64,000 nucleotides of DNA from Alphaproteobacteria bacterium Ga0077535 (GTDB taxonomy: Bacteria; Pseudomonadota; Alphaproteobacteria; Caulobacterales; Aquidulcibacteraceae). The position numbers and the translations under genes are program-made. Positions 19,764 to 31,189 of the stretch are shown one piece after another (within the stretch, counting starts at the first letter, position 1; each line of letters opens with the position of its first letter). Under the pieces are notes generated by a model that had not been told where the DNA came from, made no database searches, and saw only the letters and a program-made list of their open reading frames with translations. The stretch spans positions 310,001 through 374,000 of the forward strand of contig LNEK01000020.1 of NCBI GenBank assembly GCA_001464425.1, given 5' to 3'.

Positions 19764-20522
19764 ATGGCCGCGCGCAAGCCTTTGATCGCCGGGAACTGGA
19801 AAATGTTCGGGCGGCAGGAAAGCCTGTCCGAGATCAAGGCGCTATGGACGCTGGTCGAGTCGGTCTCGGCCAACGTGGATGCACTTATTTGCCCGCCCAG
19901 CGTCTACGTTTCGCAGGCTCTCTGGGGCGCGCGCGGCACGGGGGTGGTGATCGGCGCGCAGGATTGCAGTGCGGCGGCGGAAGATTCGGCGCGCACGGGG
20001 GAAGTCAGCGCAGCGATGCTGGCTGATGTGGGCGCCAAGTACGTAATCGTCGGCCATTCGGAGCGTCGGGCTTTCCATGCCGAGACGGATGAAGTTGTTC
20101 ACCGCAAAGCCGCGGCGGCTCTGGCGGCGGGACTAACTCCCATTATCTGCGTGGGCGAAACCCAAGCGGAGCGGACGGCAGGGCGAGTAGCGGAGGTCGT
20201 CAGCGCTCAAGTCCGAGCGAGCGTGCCAGAAGGAAATAGTGCCGTGGTGGTGGCTTACGAGCCGGTTTGGGCGATCGGCGGCAACAGCACCCCAACAATT
20301 CCAGAAATTGCGGAGGTCCACGCTCTTGTCAGGGATACTCTGAAAGAGCGTTTCGGCGATGAGGCGAACGGTATCCGGATTTTGTATGGCGGTTCAGTCG
20401 GACCCAAGAATGCAGCGGAGATTTTTGGGGCGGAGGGCGTTGATGGCGCCCTTGTGGGGCGCGCCAGCCTGAAGGCCGCTGACTTTGCTGCAATAATTTT
20501 GGGCCATCCGGCTGCCAAGTGA
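19764..20522 (+). CDS. tpiA: Triosephosphate isomerase
   Basis: Interconverts dihydroxyacetone phosphate and glyceraldehyde 3-phosphate. The product is 252 aa, one TIM barrel. Catalytic residues are visible: Asn11 and Lys13 in IAGNWKMFG, the His in IVGHSERR and the Glu in VAYEPVWAIG; the phosphate loop YGGSVGPKN follows. I chose the ATG at 19764 because a strong GGGGAGGGA ribosome site lies just upstream; a 10-residue longer form from 19734 is possible. It is divergent from ppiD. Confidence 0.97.
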   Translation: MAARKPLIAGNWKMFGRQESLSEIKALWTLVESVSANVDALICPPSVYVSQALWGARGTGVVIGAQDCSAAAEDSARTGEVSAAMLADVGAKYVIVGHSERRAFHAETDEVVHRKAAAALAAGLTPIICVGETQAERTAGRVAEVVSAQVRASVPEGNSAVVVAYEPVWAIGGNSTPTIPEIAEVHALVRDTLKERFGDEANGIRILYGGSVGPKNAAEIFGAEGVDGALVGRASLKAADFAAIILGHPAAK

Positions 20523-20569
20523 TGGTGCGTTCGGGCACACTGGCGTTTAAGCTAGGGGTCGGCTATTGA

Positions 20570-20602
20570 GCGCCCCTTCGTGCGCGCCCACTTGAGGGGC
20601 GC
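20570..20602 (+). other. 8-bp inverted repeat between tpiA and secG
   Basis: GCGCCCCT (20570-20577) pairs perfectly with AGGGGCGC (20595-20602) around a 17-nt loop. No T-run follows, so it is not a classical terminator. It lies 31 nt upstream of the secG start and could be an mRNA structure in the secG leader. Confidence 0.4.
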
Positions 20603-20632
20603 GGCGCGAGCGGGGCTGGAGACAGACAAAGT

Positions 20633-21322
20633 ATGGAATTGATCGTTCTGAGCATTCATTTGCTCGTTTGTCTTTGCCTGATCGGCTTGGTTCTGCTGCA
20701 GCGCTCGGAGGGCGGCGCCCTCGGCATGGGCGGTGGTGGCGGCGGCTCCCTGATGAGCGGCCGCGGCGCAGCTGACGCGCTGGCGCGCATGACATCGGTC
20801 GCCGGCGGCTTTTTCCTTGTAACATCGCTGGGCCTTACGATTCTTTCCGGCGCCGACAACGATCAGGGTCGTTCGGTGTTGGACGGCTTCCAAGCCCCGA
20901 TCACCGCGCCGGCCATTGCTCCGGCGCCGGCCCCGACCGAGCCCACCGAGTCTCGTCCAGATCCGACTGAAAGCAGCATCCCGGCGACAACCCAGCTCGC
21001 GTCCGTGGTTGGTCCGCCCGCCGCTGCCGCCTCTGAAACGCCAGCGCGCGCGGCGCCGCTTGACGGATCGACCGCGCCGCGGCCGGCAGTGACGCGTCCT
21101 GTGCAGACTGCGGCCGTGACCACCCCGGCCCGCCAGCCGGCGCCACAGCGTTCCCCACCTGCAACGACCACTGACGGCGAGCGGGCGCTTGTCCTGCCAA
21201 ATACGTCGGGCTCCGTTTCAGGCATTTCACTCAGCGACGCGGCAAATCAGTCCGAATCGATTGATGTAGGAAACGGGCTTGAGGCCGTTCGGCGCGATCA
21301 GCGCGCCGGCCCCGATCAATAA
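20633..21322 (+). CDS. secG: SecG translocase subunit with long C-terminal tail
   Basis: Accessory subunit of the SecYEG protein-export channel. The N-terminal 80 residues are canonical SecG: a first helix (LIVLSIHLLVCLCLIGLVLL), the Gly-rich loop with EGGALGMGGGGGGSLMSGRGAAD, and a second helix (about 58-78). About 145 further residues rich in Ala, Pro, Thr and Ser follow, with no recognisable domain. SecG is usually 75-130 aa, so the tail is unusual. It should face the cytoplasm if the topology is normal. It lies between tpiA and pyrG, its usual place. Confidence 0.9.
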   Translation: MELIVLSIHLLVCLCLIGLVLLQRSEGGALGMGGGGGGSLMSGRGAADALARMTSVAGGFFLVTSLGLTILSGADNDQGRSVLDGFQAPITAPAIAPAPAPTEPTESRPDPTESSIPATTQLASVVGPPAAAASETPARAAPLDGSTAPRPAVTRPVQTAAVTTPARQPAPQRSPPATTTDGERALVLPNTSGSVSGISLSDAANQSESIDVGNGLEAVRRDQRAGPDQ

Positions 21323-21360
21323 GCACGCCGTCCGGCGAGCTGGGGATAGACGGCGGCTGA

Positions 21361-23007
<1,647 letters not shown>

Positions 23008-23055
23008 CATGGGTGCGATGTCGACCGGCGCGTTCGAGCATGCCAGGGTGGCGCA

Positions 23056-23613
23056 ATGACTGCTCCAGAAACTACGTCAGTCGCTGACGCCGGCTCCGCC
23101 GATCCTGCCGGCGGTGCGTTAGCGCTTTTCATCGTCGTCGCGGCGGTTGTCGGCTGGTTTGCGCTGCGCACGCTGGTCCGCGAGTTTCGTGCGCGGAAGA
23201 CCGAGCGGACGGTAGGCCGAGACTTTAGCGAGTACGCGCTCGAAGTGCTGGTCAACGCCGCCAAGATCGATGGTCGCGTCAGCGATCCCGAGCGCGCCGC
23301 GATCGCGCCTGCGTTGCGAGACCTGGGTGTAAGCATCGAAGCGGAGAAGATCGACGTCGCCTTCGCCAATGCACGCCTAAGTAAGGATGAGTTGATCGCC
23401 TACCTCGCCGCAAAGTCCGGCGCGTTCAGCCGTGAGCAGAAGACTGGGTTGTTAAGAGCGCTGCTCTCGGTGTTCGTTGCTGACGGCAGCTTCGATGAAA
23501 TCGAACATCATGCGTTGGTTGACTACACCGCTGCGGTTGGTTTCGATCGTCAGAGCGCCCCAGACATGCTGCGTGGCATCGCTCGGGACTTCAGCCGCGG
23601 CAACATAACTTAG
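23056..23613 (+). CDS. TerB-like membrane-anchored protein
   Basis: The product is 185 aa. One N-terminal membrane helix (about 20-42, ALALFIVVAAVVGWFALRTL) is followed by a basic stretch and a helical domain resembling TerB/DjlA-N: ALEVLVNAAKIDGRVSDPERAAI and a second similar half LSVFVADGSFDEIEHHALVDY. The paired acidic motifs (DGRVSDPE, DGSFDEIE) are those thought to bind metal in TerB. The role is not known; a tellurite link is by family name only. It follows pyrG by 48 nt and converges on the esterase gene, ending 4 nt inside its stop region. Confidence 0.65.
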   Translation: MTAPETTSVADAGSADPAGGALALFIVVAAVVGWFALRTLVREFRARKTERTVGRDFSEYALEVLVNAAKIDGRVSDPERAAIAPALRDLGVSIEAEKIDVAFANARLSKDELIAYLAAKSGAFSREQKTGLLRALLSVFVADGSFDEIEHHALVDYTAAVGFDRQSAPDMLRGIARDFSRGNIT

Positions 23614-24467
23614 GCCGTTACGCGACGTGCGAACGTCGTGAGGTCTTCCAGCGTTGGCGCCCGGCCTCGCAACGGCCTCGAAAGCGCAAGCATGATGTCC
23701 ACGTGATTCACGCCCGCATAGATCTTTGTTTCCACCGCGCCGTCGGCCGCACGCATAGCCGCCTCAAGCGAGCGTAGATTACGTGGGCCCACGGTCGTGT
23801 CGGCATCACCCCACAGCAGCAGCAAGGGCGGCGCGTCTGCACGGGCGAAGTTCACAGGCTGTGTCGACCGCAGGTCAGCCGCTTGGCCAAACGCGTTACG
23901 GGTAGCGTCGACGTCAAACGGCAAAAAGTCGTACGGCCCGGCGAGGCCGGCGACGCCGCGTACTGAACTTGGCGCGACGCCAGCCTCATTTAGATATGTC
24001 GCATCGAGTGCGAGCATCAGAGCATTGTAGGCGCCGGCCGAGTGACCAGTGATGACGATCCGTGAAGGATCACCGCCGAACTCGGCAGCGTGATCGACAA
24101 CCCAGCGTACAGCTGCCGCACAGTCTTCAATGAATCCTGGAAATCTCACCTCCGGCACGAGCCGATAATCCGGGATGATCGTGAGGAACCCTTGCGCCGC
24201 CAGGGCGGCACCGGCGAACGCGTAGTCCGCCTTTGCGCCCGAAGCCCAGCTGCCTCCGTAGATGAAAACCACCACTGGAAGCCGCTCCCCACCCTGTTCA
24301 GGGGCGTAAACGTCCAGCTTTCGGCGGGGCCCCACACCATAGGCCTGATTTTCCGCGACCCGCCGCGCGCCCGGGTCGCGCGGCGCAAGCGCGTTGAAGG
24401 CGCCGAGTGTGGGGGTGCACGCCGCAGCGAGCGCAGTCAGGCCAGTCAGGAGAAATCTGCGATCCAT
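23610..24467 (-). CDS. Alpha/beta hydrolase (BD-FAE/carboxylesterase type), predicted lipoprotein
   Basis: The product is 285 aa from the ATG at 24467. It starts MDRRFLLTGLTALAAACTPT, a lipoprotein-type signal with a LAAAC lipobox, so it is likely anchored on the periplasmic side. The hydrolase domain shows the oxyanion-hole element FIYGGSWASGAK, the nucleophile elbow GHSAGAYN, the acid region LLLWGDADTTVG and the His in GVNHVDIM, a complete Ser-Asp-His triad. This matches the esterase/kynurenine-formamidase-like group; the substrate is unknown. An 18-residue upstream extension in frame exists but would hide the signal. Confidence 0.8.
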   Translation of the reverse strand: MDRRFLLTGLTALAAACTPTLGAFNALAPRDPGARRVAENQAYGVGPRRKLDVYAPEQGGERLPVVVFIYGGSWASGAKADYAFAGAALAAQGFLTIIPDYRLVPEVRFPGFIEDCAAAVRWVVDHAAEFGGDPSRIVITGHSAGAYNALMLALDATYLNEAGVAPSSVRGVAGLAGPYDFLPFDVDATRNAFGQAADLRSTQPVNFARADAPPLLLLWGDADTTVGPRNLRSLEAAMRAADGAVETKIYAGVNHVDIMLALSRPLRGRAPTLEDLTTFARRVTA

Positions 24468-24567
24468 GGCGACCATACGGCCAGCGCCCGGCCATGGATG
24501 CAAGCCGTGCATCCAATCCATCCCCTGGACGCATCCACCCTACGAAATATGAATTCGGAGGGAAGTC

Positions 24568-25179
24568 ATGAAGCGCCTACTCATCACCGCGGCCTTGGCC
24601 GTATTGCTGGTTAGTCCCGCGTCCGCAGAGACCCGCAACCTGCGCGGGTTCGACGCGGTTGGCGCTTCGGATCAGACCCGAGTCGAGATCACCGTTGGCG
24701 GCGATTATTCGGTGGAAGTTGTAGGCCGTGACGCTGGGCGCGTTCTGACCGAAGTCGATGACGGCACGCTCACAATCCGCCAGCGCAACCGGCCCTGGTT
24801 CGGCAGCAACCACCTGGACGCGACCGTTCGGATCAGAATGCCCGAATTGGAGAGCGTCGCTGCCGCGCGGGGCGTAGAACTCACGGCGACTGGCGTGGAT
24901 GCGATCTCCTTTGAAATCGCCGCGGCGATGGGCGCGGAGGTACGCGTGAGCGGTACCTGCCGCACACTGGAAGCGGCAGCGGCCATGGGCGCGACGATCC
25001 GCGCCGACGAACTCCTTTGCGAAACGGCAGATGTCGCGGCCTCAATGGGCGGCACTGCTCAGGTCTATGCCAGCCAGACGTATGAGGGCGCGGCCTCTAT
25101 GGGCGGCACCATCAACATCTCTGGCGATGGCGCCAGTCGCGGCGAATCGACGGCCATGGGCGGCACGATCAACGACTAG
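24568..25179 (+). CDS. Head-GIN (DUF2807) exported protein
   Basis: The product is 203 aa with a signal peptide (residues 1-20, ending SPASA). The rest fits the putative auto-transporter adhesin head-GIN domain, a right-handed beta helix: an N-terminal part with VRIRMPELESVAAARGVELTATG and then short repeats around MGA/MGG (AAAMGAEV, AAAMGATI, AASMGGTA, AASMGGTI, TAMGGTI). It ends at 203 aa, shorter than many family members. A GGAGG ribosome site precedes it. The function is unknown; it is likely periplasmic or outer-surface. Confidence 0.75.
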   Translation: MKRLLITAALAVLLVSPASAETRNLRGFDAVGASDQTRVEITVGGDYSVEVVGRDAGRVLTEVDDGTLTIRQRNRPWFGSNHLDATVRIRMPELESVAAARGVELTATGVDAISFEIAAAMGAEVRVSGTCRTLEAAAAMGATIRADELLCETADVAASMGGTAQVYASQTYEGAASMGGTINISGDGASRGESTAMGGTIND

Positions 25180-25212
25180 GGAACAACGGCCGAGAGCGAG
25201 CGTTGGCGGGCG

Positions 25213-26118
25213 ATGGAACCCACGCTCGCTGCTGAAGTCGCCCCTAAGGCGCGGAAAAGACCGCTGCCCGACAAGACGCGGGCGTTAGTGTTATTCAACC
25301 CCAAGGCGGGCAGCGTTCAACCGGGCGATCGTGAGCGCTTGGTTGAAACGCTCAACGAAGCCGGTGTAGCGAACCACGAGATCGTCCCGGTCGAGCACAT
25401 GTCTCGGCGCTTCTTTGCGAAAGCAAAAAAGTTTGACGTGATCATCGTGCTGGGCGGCGACGGCACCGCGCGTTCGGCCGCCGAGTTCTCTTCGCGCGAT
25501 GGACCGCCGCTCATTTTGTTGCCGGGTGGAACGCTCAATATTCTGCCGAAGGCGCTCTATGGCGAACTCGCTTGGCCCGAAGCGCTGAAGGCGGCGCTTG
25601 AGCGCGGTGAGGTTACGCGGCTCACAGCAGGGCGCGCCAACGGCGAAGCGTTCTACGTGGCGGCGCTCTTTGGAGCGCCAACGCTGATGGCCAAAGCGCG
25701 AGAAGCAATGCGCGCCGGCCGGCCGCTTGCCGCTTGGCGGCGTCTTCGCCATGCGATGAAGCGCTCTTTTGCGCGCGGCCTGCGCGCCAGACCAAACCGG
25801 GAAGCAATGCGCAGAGCTGAGGCCATCGGCATTCTTTGCCCGTCCTTTTCAGGAGGCATACATGCCGATAGTCTCGAATGGGTGAGGCTTGATGCAAAAC
25901 ACCTGCTGGATCTCGCGCGCGTGAGTGTGATGGCGATCACCACGGCGTGGCGGAATGATTCAAGCGTCGAGATCAGCACTTGTCGCACGAGCGACATTGT
26001 TTCTCTTGGGGTGATACCGGCAACGTTGGACGGCGAACCGCGGACTTACTTTCATCGCGTGCGGATTATCTACGAGCCAAAAGGCCCGCGGGTCATCGCA
26101 TTGCCGCAGGAGAGCTGA
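25213..26118 (+). CDS. Diacylglycerol kinase catalytic-domain protein (LCB5/YegS-like)
   Basis: The product is 301 aa. The N-terminal catalytic half has LFNPKAGSVQ and the nucleotide loop VLGGDGTARSAAEF (consensus GGDGT), followed by ILLPGGTLNILPKAL, which fits lipid or sphingoid kinases of the DAGK family (consensus P.GT.N). The C-terminal half is a beta-sandwich-like lipid-binding domain ending in VRIIYEPKGPRVIAL. The likely role is phosphorylation of a membrane lipid; the substrate cannot be told. It ends 4 nt before the broken metallophosphoesterase gene, so they look like one unit. Confidence 0.8.
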   Translation: MEPTLAAEVAPKARKRPLPDKTRALVLFNPKAGSVQPGDRERLVETLNEAGVANHEIVPVEHMSRRFFAKAKKFDVIIVLGGDGTARSAAEFSSRDGPPLILLPGGTLNILPKALYGELAWPEALKAALERGEVTRLTAGRANGEAFYVAALFGAPTLMAKAREAMRAGRPLAAWRRLRHAMKRSFARGLRARPNREAMRRAEAIGILCPSFSGGIHADSLEWVRLDAKHLLDLARVSVMAITTAWRNDSSVEISTCRTSDIVSLGVIPATLDGEPRTYFHRVRIIYEPKGPRVIALPQES

Positions 26119-26122
26119 GCAG

Positions 26123-26903
26123 GTGGAGTTGGTTCACCTGACGGATCTGCATTTCGGCTGCGAGGATCGGCAGGCGCTCAATGCAGCGGCGAAGTTCATC
26201 GATGAGCGCAAACCCTGGCCTGCAGAACGAGCTCGACGATGCGTGTGCATGGATGCGCTCGCTCGGCGTGCCGGCGATGCTCACACCCGGCAATCACGAT
26301 GTGCCGTATTACGAAATGTTGGGGCGGGTGTTCTTCCCCTGGGACCGCATTCGCCGGGCGCAGCACGGGCTGCAAGTGGACGCGTGGCACACGCCGGAAT
26401 GGTCGATCGTGCCCGTGAACACCGCGCGACCTTGGCAATTTCGTCTTAACTGGGCGCAGGGTGAAATCTCGCGCGGCCAGACGGCGATTGCCGCGGCGGA
26501 GTTGCAGAAGGCGGCACCCGGCGCATTGCGCATCATTATCACGCATCACCCGCTCGATTGGCCGAACGATGCGCCGATCAAAGGCTTGACGCGCGGCGGG
26601 CCCAGGGGCTTGCGTAAGCTCGCTGACGCGGGCGCCGAACTCTTTTTGAGCGGGCATTTGCACTTTGCTTCATCGCGCCTGTTTGAGACGCGTGCGCTCT
26701 CCGTGACGAGCGGCACGCTTTCGCAACGCCTGCGGCACGAGCCATGCGCATTCAGCGTCATTCGTCGTCCGTCGCCAAACACGATCGAGACGGAAGTGGT
26801 TCATATCGTTCAGGGTGTTTGCCAGACCGCGAGCGTTCGTCAGTTCACGCTCAACGCGCCCGCAGAGCCCGGCGCGCCGGCCGAACTCCACGCGCGCGTG
26901 TAG
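26123..26903 (+). pseudogene. Metallophosphoesterase, broken by an internal out-of-frame deletion
   Basis: Two frames together make a calcineurin-like phosphoesterase. Frame A (from 26123) reads MELVHLTDLHFG, holding the D-x-H metal motif, up to FIDERKP at about 26212. Frame B then continues GLQNELDDACAWM, with GNHDVPYYE, THHPLDWP and GHLHFASS, to 26903. The middle motif (a GD-x-x-Q element normally between KP and the GLQ-like segment) is absent: only one nucleotide separates the two parts. The loss is about 35 nt and changes frame, so the gene is inactive as written. An internal start at 26181 could give a fragment lacking two metal ligands. The reading is clear; whether it is biology or assembly error is open. 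Confidence 0.8.
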
Positions 26904-26904
26904 C

Positions 26905-27348
26905 TTAAGCGCGGCCCTCGATGGATTGGCTGCGGGGCCCGCCCGGGCGGGTGATCGCATCGAGCGCTTCACCGGCGTCTTTGGCGGCGCTATCGGCGAT
27001 GTCCGCCAGGGAGATGATCCCGACCAGGCGTTTGTCGGCGTCGACCACTGGCAGGCGGCGGACTTGGAGATCCGACATGTTTTCGCACACGTCGGAGACT
27101 TCATCATCGGCGCGGCAGTAGAGGACCTCGTGGGTCATTACTTCGCCGACCGTGGCGTCGGGGCCTTTGCCGATGGCGAGGCCGCGGATGACGATGTCTC
27201 GATCGGTGACCATGCCGGCAAGGCGATCGCCGGAGGTGACGGGGAGGGCTCCGATATCGCCGTCGGCCATCATACGGGCGGCGTCGCGGAGGGTGGCGTC
27301 TGGCCCGACCGTGCGTACGGCGGGCGTCATGGCGTCGCGGATTTTCAT
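26905..27348 (-). CDS. CBS-domain pair protein
   Basis: The product is 147 aa made of two CBS motifs (about 8-60 and 73-125): MTPAVRTVGPDATLRDAARMM with GMVTDRDIVIRGL, and MTHEVLYCRADDEVSDV with GIISLADIAD. Such stand-alone pairs bind adenine nucleotides (AMP, ATP, NADH) and act as energy sensors or regulators of partners. The VTDRDI signature is typical of the soluble YtcR/inosine-dehydrogenase-like subgroup. No partner is obvious next to it. It converges on the broken phosphoesterase with a 1-nt gap. Confidence 0.85.
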   Translation of the reverse strand: MKIRDAMTPAVRTVGPDATLRDAARMMADGDIGALPVTSGDRLAGMVTDRDIVIRGLAIGKGPDATVGEVMTHEVLYCRADDEVSDVCENMSDLQVRRLPVVDADKRLVGIISLADIADSAAKDAGEALDAITRPGGPRSQSIEGRA

Positions 27349-27505
27349 TGGGGTCTCCCGGGAATTCTGGTTCTAAGCTCCCCCAATCGGGCCAACGCGA
27401 GGGTCCCAGTGCTGTTCCGGGGCTGGTCTGGACTTGCTCTAATCGGGCCTTTGGCCTATCAGCCCCGCTTTCCCGCGGGTCGCGGGGACCAGGAGTTTTC
27501 CGGCC

Positions 27506-27688
27506 ATGGCCGTTCCGAAGCGAAAAACCTCGCCCTCTCGCCGGGGCATGCGCCGGGCGCACGATAAGCTGCCCAAAAACACGTACGTTGAAGACGCCGA
27601 GTCCGGCGAGCTTCGCCGTCCGCACCACATCGACCTCAAGACCGGCCGTTATCGCGGCAAGCAGATCTTGAAGGCGAAGGAAGACTAA
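27506..27688 (+). CDS. rpmF: 50S ribosomal protein L32
   Basis: The product is 60 aa, [20 protein letters not shown] onward, the canonical L32 start and length. It is the alphaproteobacterial form without the zinc-binding Cys pairs. An AGGAG ribosome site lies 10 nt upstream of the ATG. It is a single small gene upstream of eno; a longer antisense frame over it is a shadow. Confidence 0.96.
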   Translation: MAVPKRKTSPSRRGMRRAHDKLPKNTYVEDAESGELRRPHHIDLKTGRYRGKQILKAKED

Positions 27689-27732
27689 GCGCTTCTCTGA
27701 AGTCTGATCGGAGCTCCGCGTAAAGCGCATAA

Positions 27733-29100
<1,368 letters not shown>

Positions 29101-29168
29101 ACTCGGCTCCTGCGCGGCGCTGACGCCCCTCACCAACACCTGATCGAAGGATCGCGCAGCGTTTGCGT

Positions 29169-29193
29169 TCCCTCTCTCACAAGGGGAGAAGGG
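29169..29193 (+). repeat. Palindromic sequence downstream of eno (possible terminator)
   Basis: An imperfect hairpin with a C/T-rich left arm (CCCTCTC) and a G/A-rich right arm (GAGAAGGG) around TCACAAGGG. It belongs by look to the same class of intergenic palindrome as the element in pdhC (36352-36457). It lies about 70 nt after eno and just before the convergent hypothetical gene; it may serve both as terminator. No T-run follows. Confidence 0.4.
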
Positions 29194-29220
29194 CGAGACG
29201 GCGCGCTCGACTGGTGCTGC

Positions 29221-29880
29221 TTAGCTTGTGTCGTGTGCGCACTTCACGGCGCGCGCGCCGATTTCATCTTCCAGTCTTGAATCCGCGAAGCTGTGGCGCG
29301 GTGGGCGTTGTGCCGCGATTCGTTGCGCTGTGGCGGGTGAGACGTGCAGTCGGCGCGCGAGGCGGCGTGCGGCGCGCTCTGGGCGCGACAACACGCGCTC
29401 GAGCGCTTCGATGCGGCTGGCAATGCGTTGTGGTTCGGGCGTGCGCATGAAGCGCGCCGCGTTGAGCCGCTGCGCTTGAACGGCGCGATTTTGATCGCGC
29501 CAGATGTCGCGCACGAGAACCGGCGGGTCGAGCATGCGGATGCGGGCGGGATGCGGCGGCTGACGCGGCCAGAGGCGAAAGCTGATGCGGTGCGCGCTGG
29601 CGCGTTCTGCGGGTTTGGGCGCGACGAGGTTCGCGAGCCTGACGATGCGCGTGGCGAGCGCGTGCGCGCGGCGCCTCAACGCACTGGCCTCGATGAGCAC
29701 GATCCGGCGCACCATGACTTCCAGCGTGCGTAGCCAGCGGCGCGCCTCGGTAAGTTCGTGTTGGGGGAGCCGGTCGCGCTTGGCGATGTTGGCGGCTTCG
29801 CCGATGGCGACGCGCATGCGCTCGAAGAGCGTGCCGGCGGCGGTCCAGAGATGGGCGCGGGGGCTTGGTGCTGAGGTCAT
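29221..29880 (-). CDS. Hypothetical helical Arg/Ala-rich protein
   Basis: The product is 219 aa from the ATG at 29880 (MTSAPSPRAHLW). It is very rich in Arg, Ala and Leu and mostly predicted helix, e.g. ARRWLRTLEVMVRRIVLIE and RIEALERVLSRPERAARRLA. There is no signal peptide or clear membrane helix. The C-terminal RLARRLHVSPATAQRIAAQR part resembles a helix-turn-helix but I would not call it one. I recognise it only as the type of hypothetical protein found in related genomes. A longer frame reaching 30306 is antisense to the next gene. The function is unknown. Confidence 0.6.
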   Translation of the reverse strand: MTSAPSPRAHLWTAAGTLFERMRVAIGEAANIAKRDRLPQHELTEARRWLRTLEVMVRRIVLIEASALRRRAHALATRIVRLANLVAPKPAERASAHRISFRLWPRQPPHPARIRMLDPPVLVRDIWRDQNRAVQAQRLNAARFMRTPEPQRIASRIEALERVLSRPERAARRLARRLHVSPATAQRIAAQRPPRHSFADSRLEDEIGARAVKCAHDTS

Positions 29881-30036
29881 GGCCGGGAGTGTGCGCCCGA
29901 AGTTGTTCGGTCGGATTGGTGCGGGGCTATCCTCGTATTTTGCGGATGTTGGCGCGGCTGCTCTTCGCCGAAAGGCGTCTGTCACGCTGCTTGCGCCGGA
30001 GGCGGTGCTCCGTGAGGATGAGGGCGCGAGGTGTTG

Positions 30037-30903
30037 ATGGTCTCGATTGAACGGGAGATCGAAGCGGTCTGCGCCGTGGCCGAGCAGCTTGGCTTGAGGC
30101 GCTTTTCGCCCGTCGTTCTCGGCGGTTATAGCAATACGCTGATCCGGTTGGCGCCATATCCGATCGTGGCTCGTGTCGCCAAAGCGACGGGAGTCAGTCG
30201 CGACCTCAATGATCTCATGGCGCGGGAAATCGCGTTCGCCGAAGCGTTGGCCCAGCGCGGTGCGCCGTCGGTGCGTGTGAGTTCGCTTTTGCCACCGGGG
30301 CCGCATTCAGAATCAGGCTTTCATCTCAGCTTTTGGGATTTTATCGAGGTGGAAATTGAGCGCCCCGGCCCTGCCCAAGCTGGGGCCATGCTGCGCCAGT
30401 TACACCTCACCCTCGATGACGTGAGCGCGGTAAACCTGCGTCCGCTGTCTCTTTTCTACACGGCAGCGGAAATCGCAGCCGGGCCCCTTGCCGAGCGACT
30501 TGGCGCGGAGTCCAAGAAGCTTGTCCGCAACACGTTCGAGCGCGTGCAGCAGGATCTCGCCGCCATCTCCACGCCGTGTCGGCCGCTACACGGGGACGCC
30601 CACCACGGCAATCTTTGGGTAACGCGAAATGGCATGGTCTGGGGGGATCTAGAAGACGCGTGCGCCGGGCCCATCGAGTGGGACCTAGCATGTCTCACCG
30701 CGTCCTCGGTCGTACTTGGCACGCGTTGCGCCGCCACTGAAGCACTGACCTCATATGACCGCCCCTACAACAGTTCGCACCTCGACCTGTTGATCATCGC
30801 CCGAACCCTTCAGGCAATCGCGTGGGCGCTGGTCGCGCTCGAGAACATCGATGGCAATCCACGTTTGCTTGCTCGGCTTGCCTGGATTCGTGCGCACGCT
30901 TGA
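30037..30903 (+). CDS. Aminoglycoside phosphotransferase (APH) family protein
   Basis: The product is 288 aa with a kinase-like fold of the APH/choline-kinase family. The N-lobe has VVLGGYSNTLIRLAPYPIVARVAK. The catalytic loop is CRPLHGDAHHGNLWV, with Asp and Asn in the HGDxxxxN pattern, and the metal-binding Asp is in GMVWGDLEDACAGPIEWDLA. These support phosphotransfer to a small molecule; the substrate is unknown and nothing marks it as a resistance gene. I chose the ATG at 30037 with GAGG nearby over the GTG six nt upstream. It is divergent from the preceding hypothetical gene. Confidence 0.75.
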   Translation: MVSIEREIEAVCAVAEQLGLRRFSPVVLGGYSNTLIRLAPYPIVARVAKATGVSRDLNDLMAREIAFAEALAQRGAPSVRVSSLLPPGPHSESGFHLSFWDFIEVEIERPGPAQAGAMLRQLHLTLDDVSAVNLRPLSLFYTAAEIAAGPLAERLGAESKKLVRNTFERVQQDLAAISTPCRPLHGDAHHGNLWVTRNGMVWGDLEDACAGPIEWDLACLTASSVVLGTRCAATEALTSYDRPYNSSHLDLLIIARTLQAIAWALVALENIDGNPRLLARLAWIRAHA

Positions 30904-30969
30904 GGGCCAAGACCGTTCCACCAAGTGTCCGCATTGGCCAAAGGCGGAAGTCGACGCATTAAACACCGA

Positions 30970-31074
30970 CGTCACCCCGGCCGTAGCGAAGCGGAGAGCC
31001 GAGGCCTAGCAGTGACAAAGCGCTTTGCGTTGGCCCTGGGTCCCGGATCGCGCTTCGCGCGTCCTGGATGGCGG
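30970..31074. repeat. REP-like intergenic palindromic element
   Basis: A compact element of about 105 nt in the gap after the phosphotransferase gene. Its ends (CGTCACCCCGG and CCTGGATGGCGG) are near inverted repeats. Inside are the GTAGCGAAGCGGAGAGCC block and a second imperfect palindrome, CCCGGATCGCGC-TTC-GCGCGTCCTGG. This matches the general form of a repeat widespread between genes in alphaproteobacteria. There is only one copy in this window. It could stabilise mRNA or stop transcription. Confidence 0.6.
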
Positions 31075-31189
31075 TGGTTGGTGTGGGGCCACCTCGGGCG
31101 AATAGTCCCGTGCCATCCGTCACATCGCCCCGCCAATCCTCCCGATAGCGTCTGCCTTGTCGCTCACGCGATCAGATAAGGAGCCTGCC

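Noticed and set aside
30037-30903. Antibiotic resistance gene (aminoglycoside phosphotransferase)
   Set aside because: Only the general kinase motifs are present; the family has many metabolic members and there is no mobile context.
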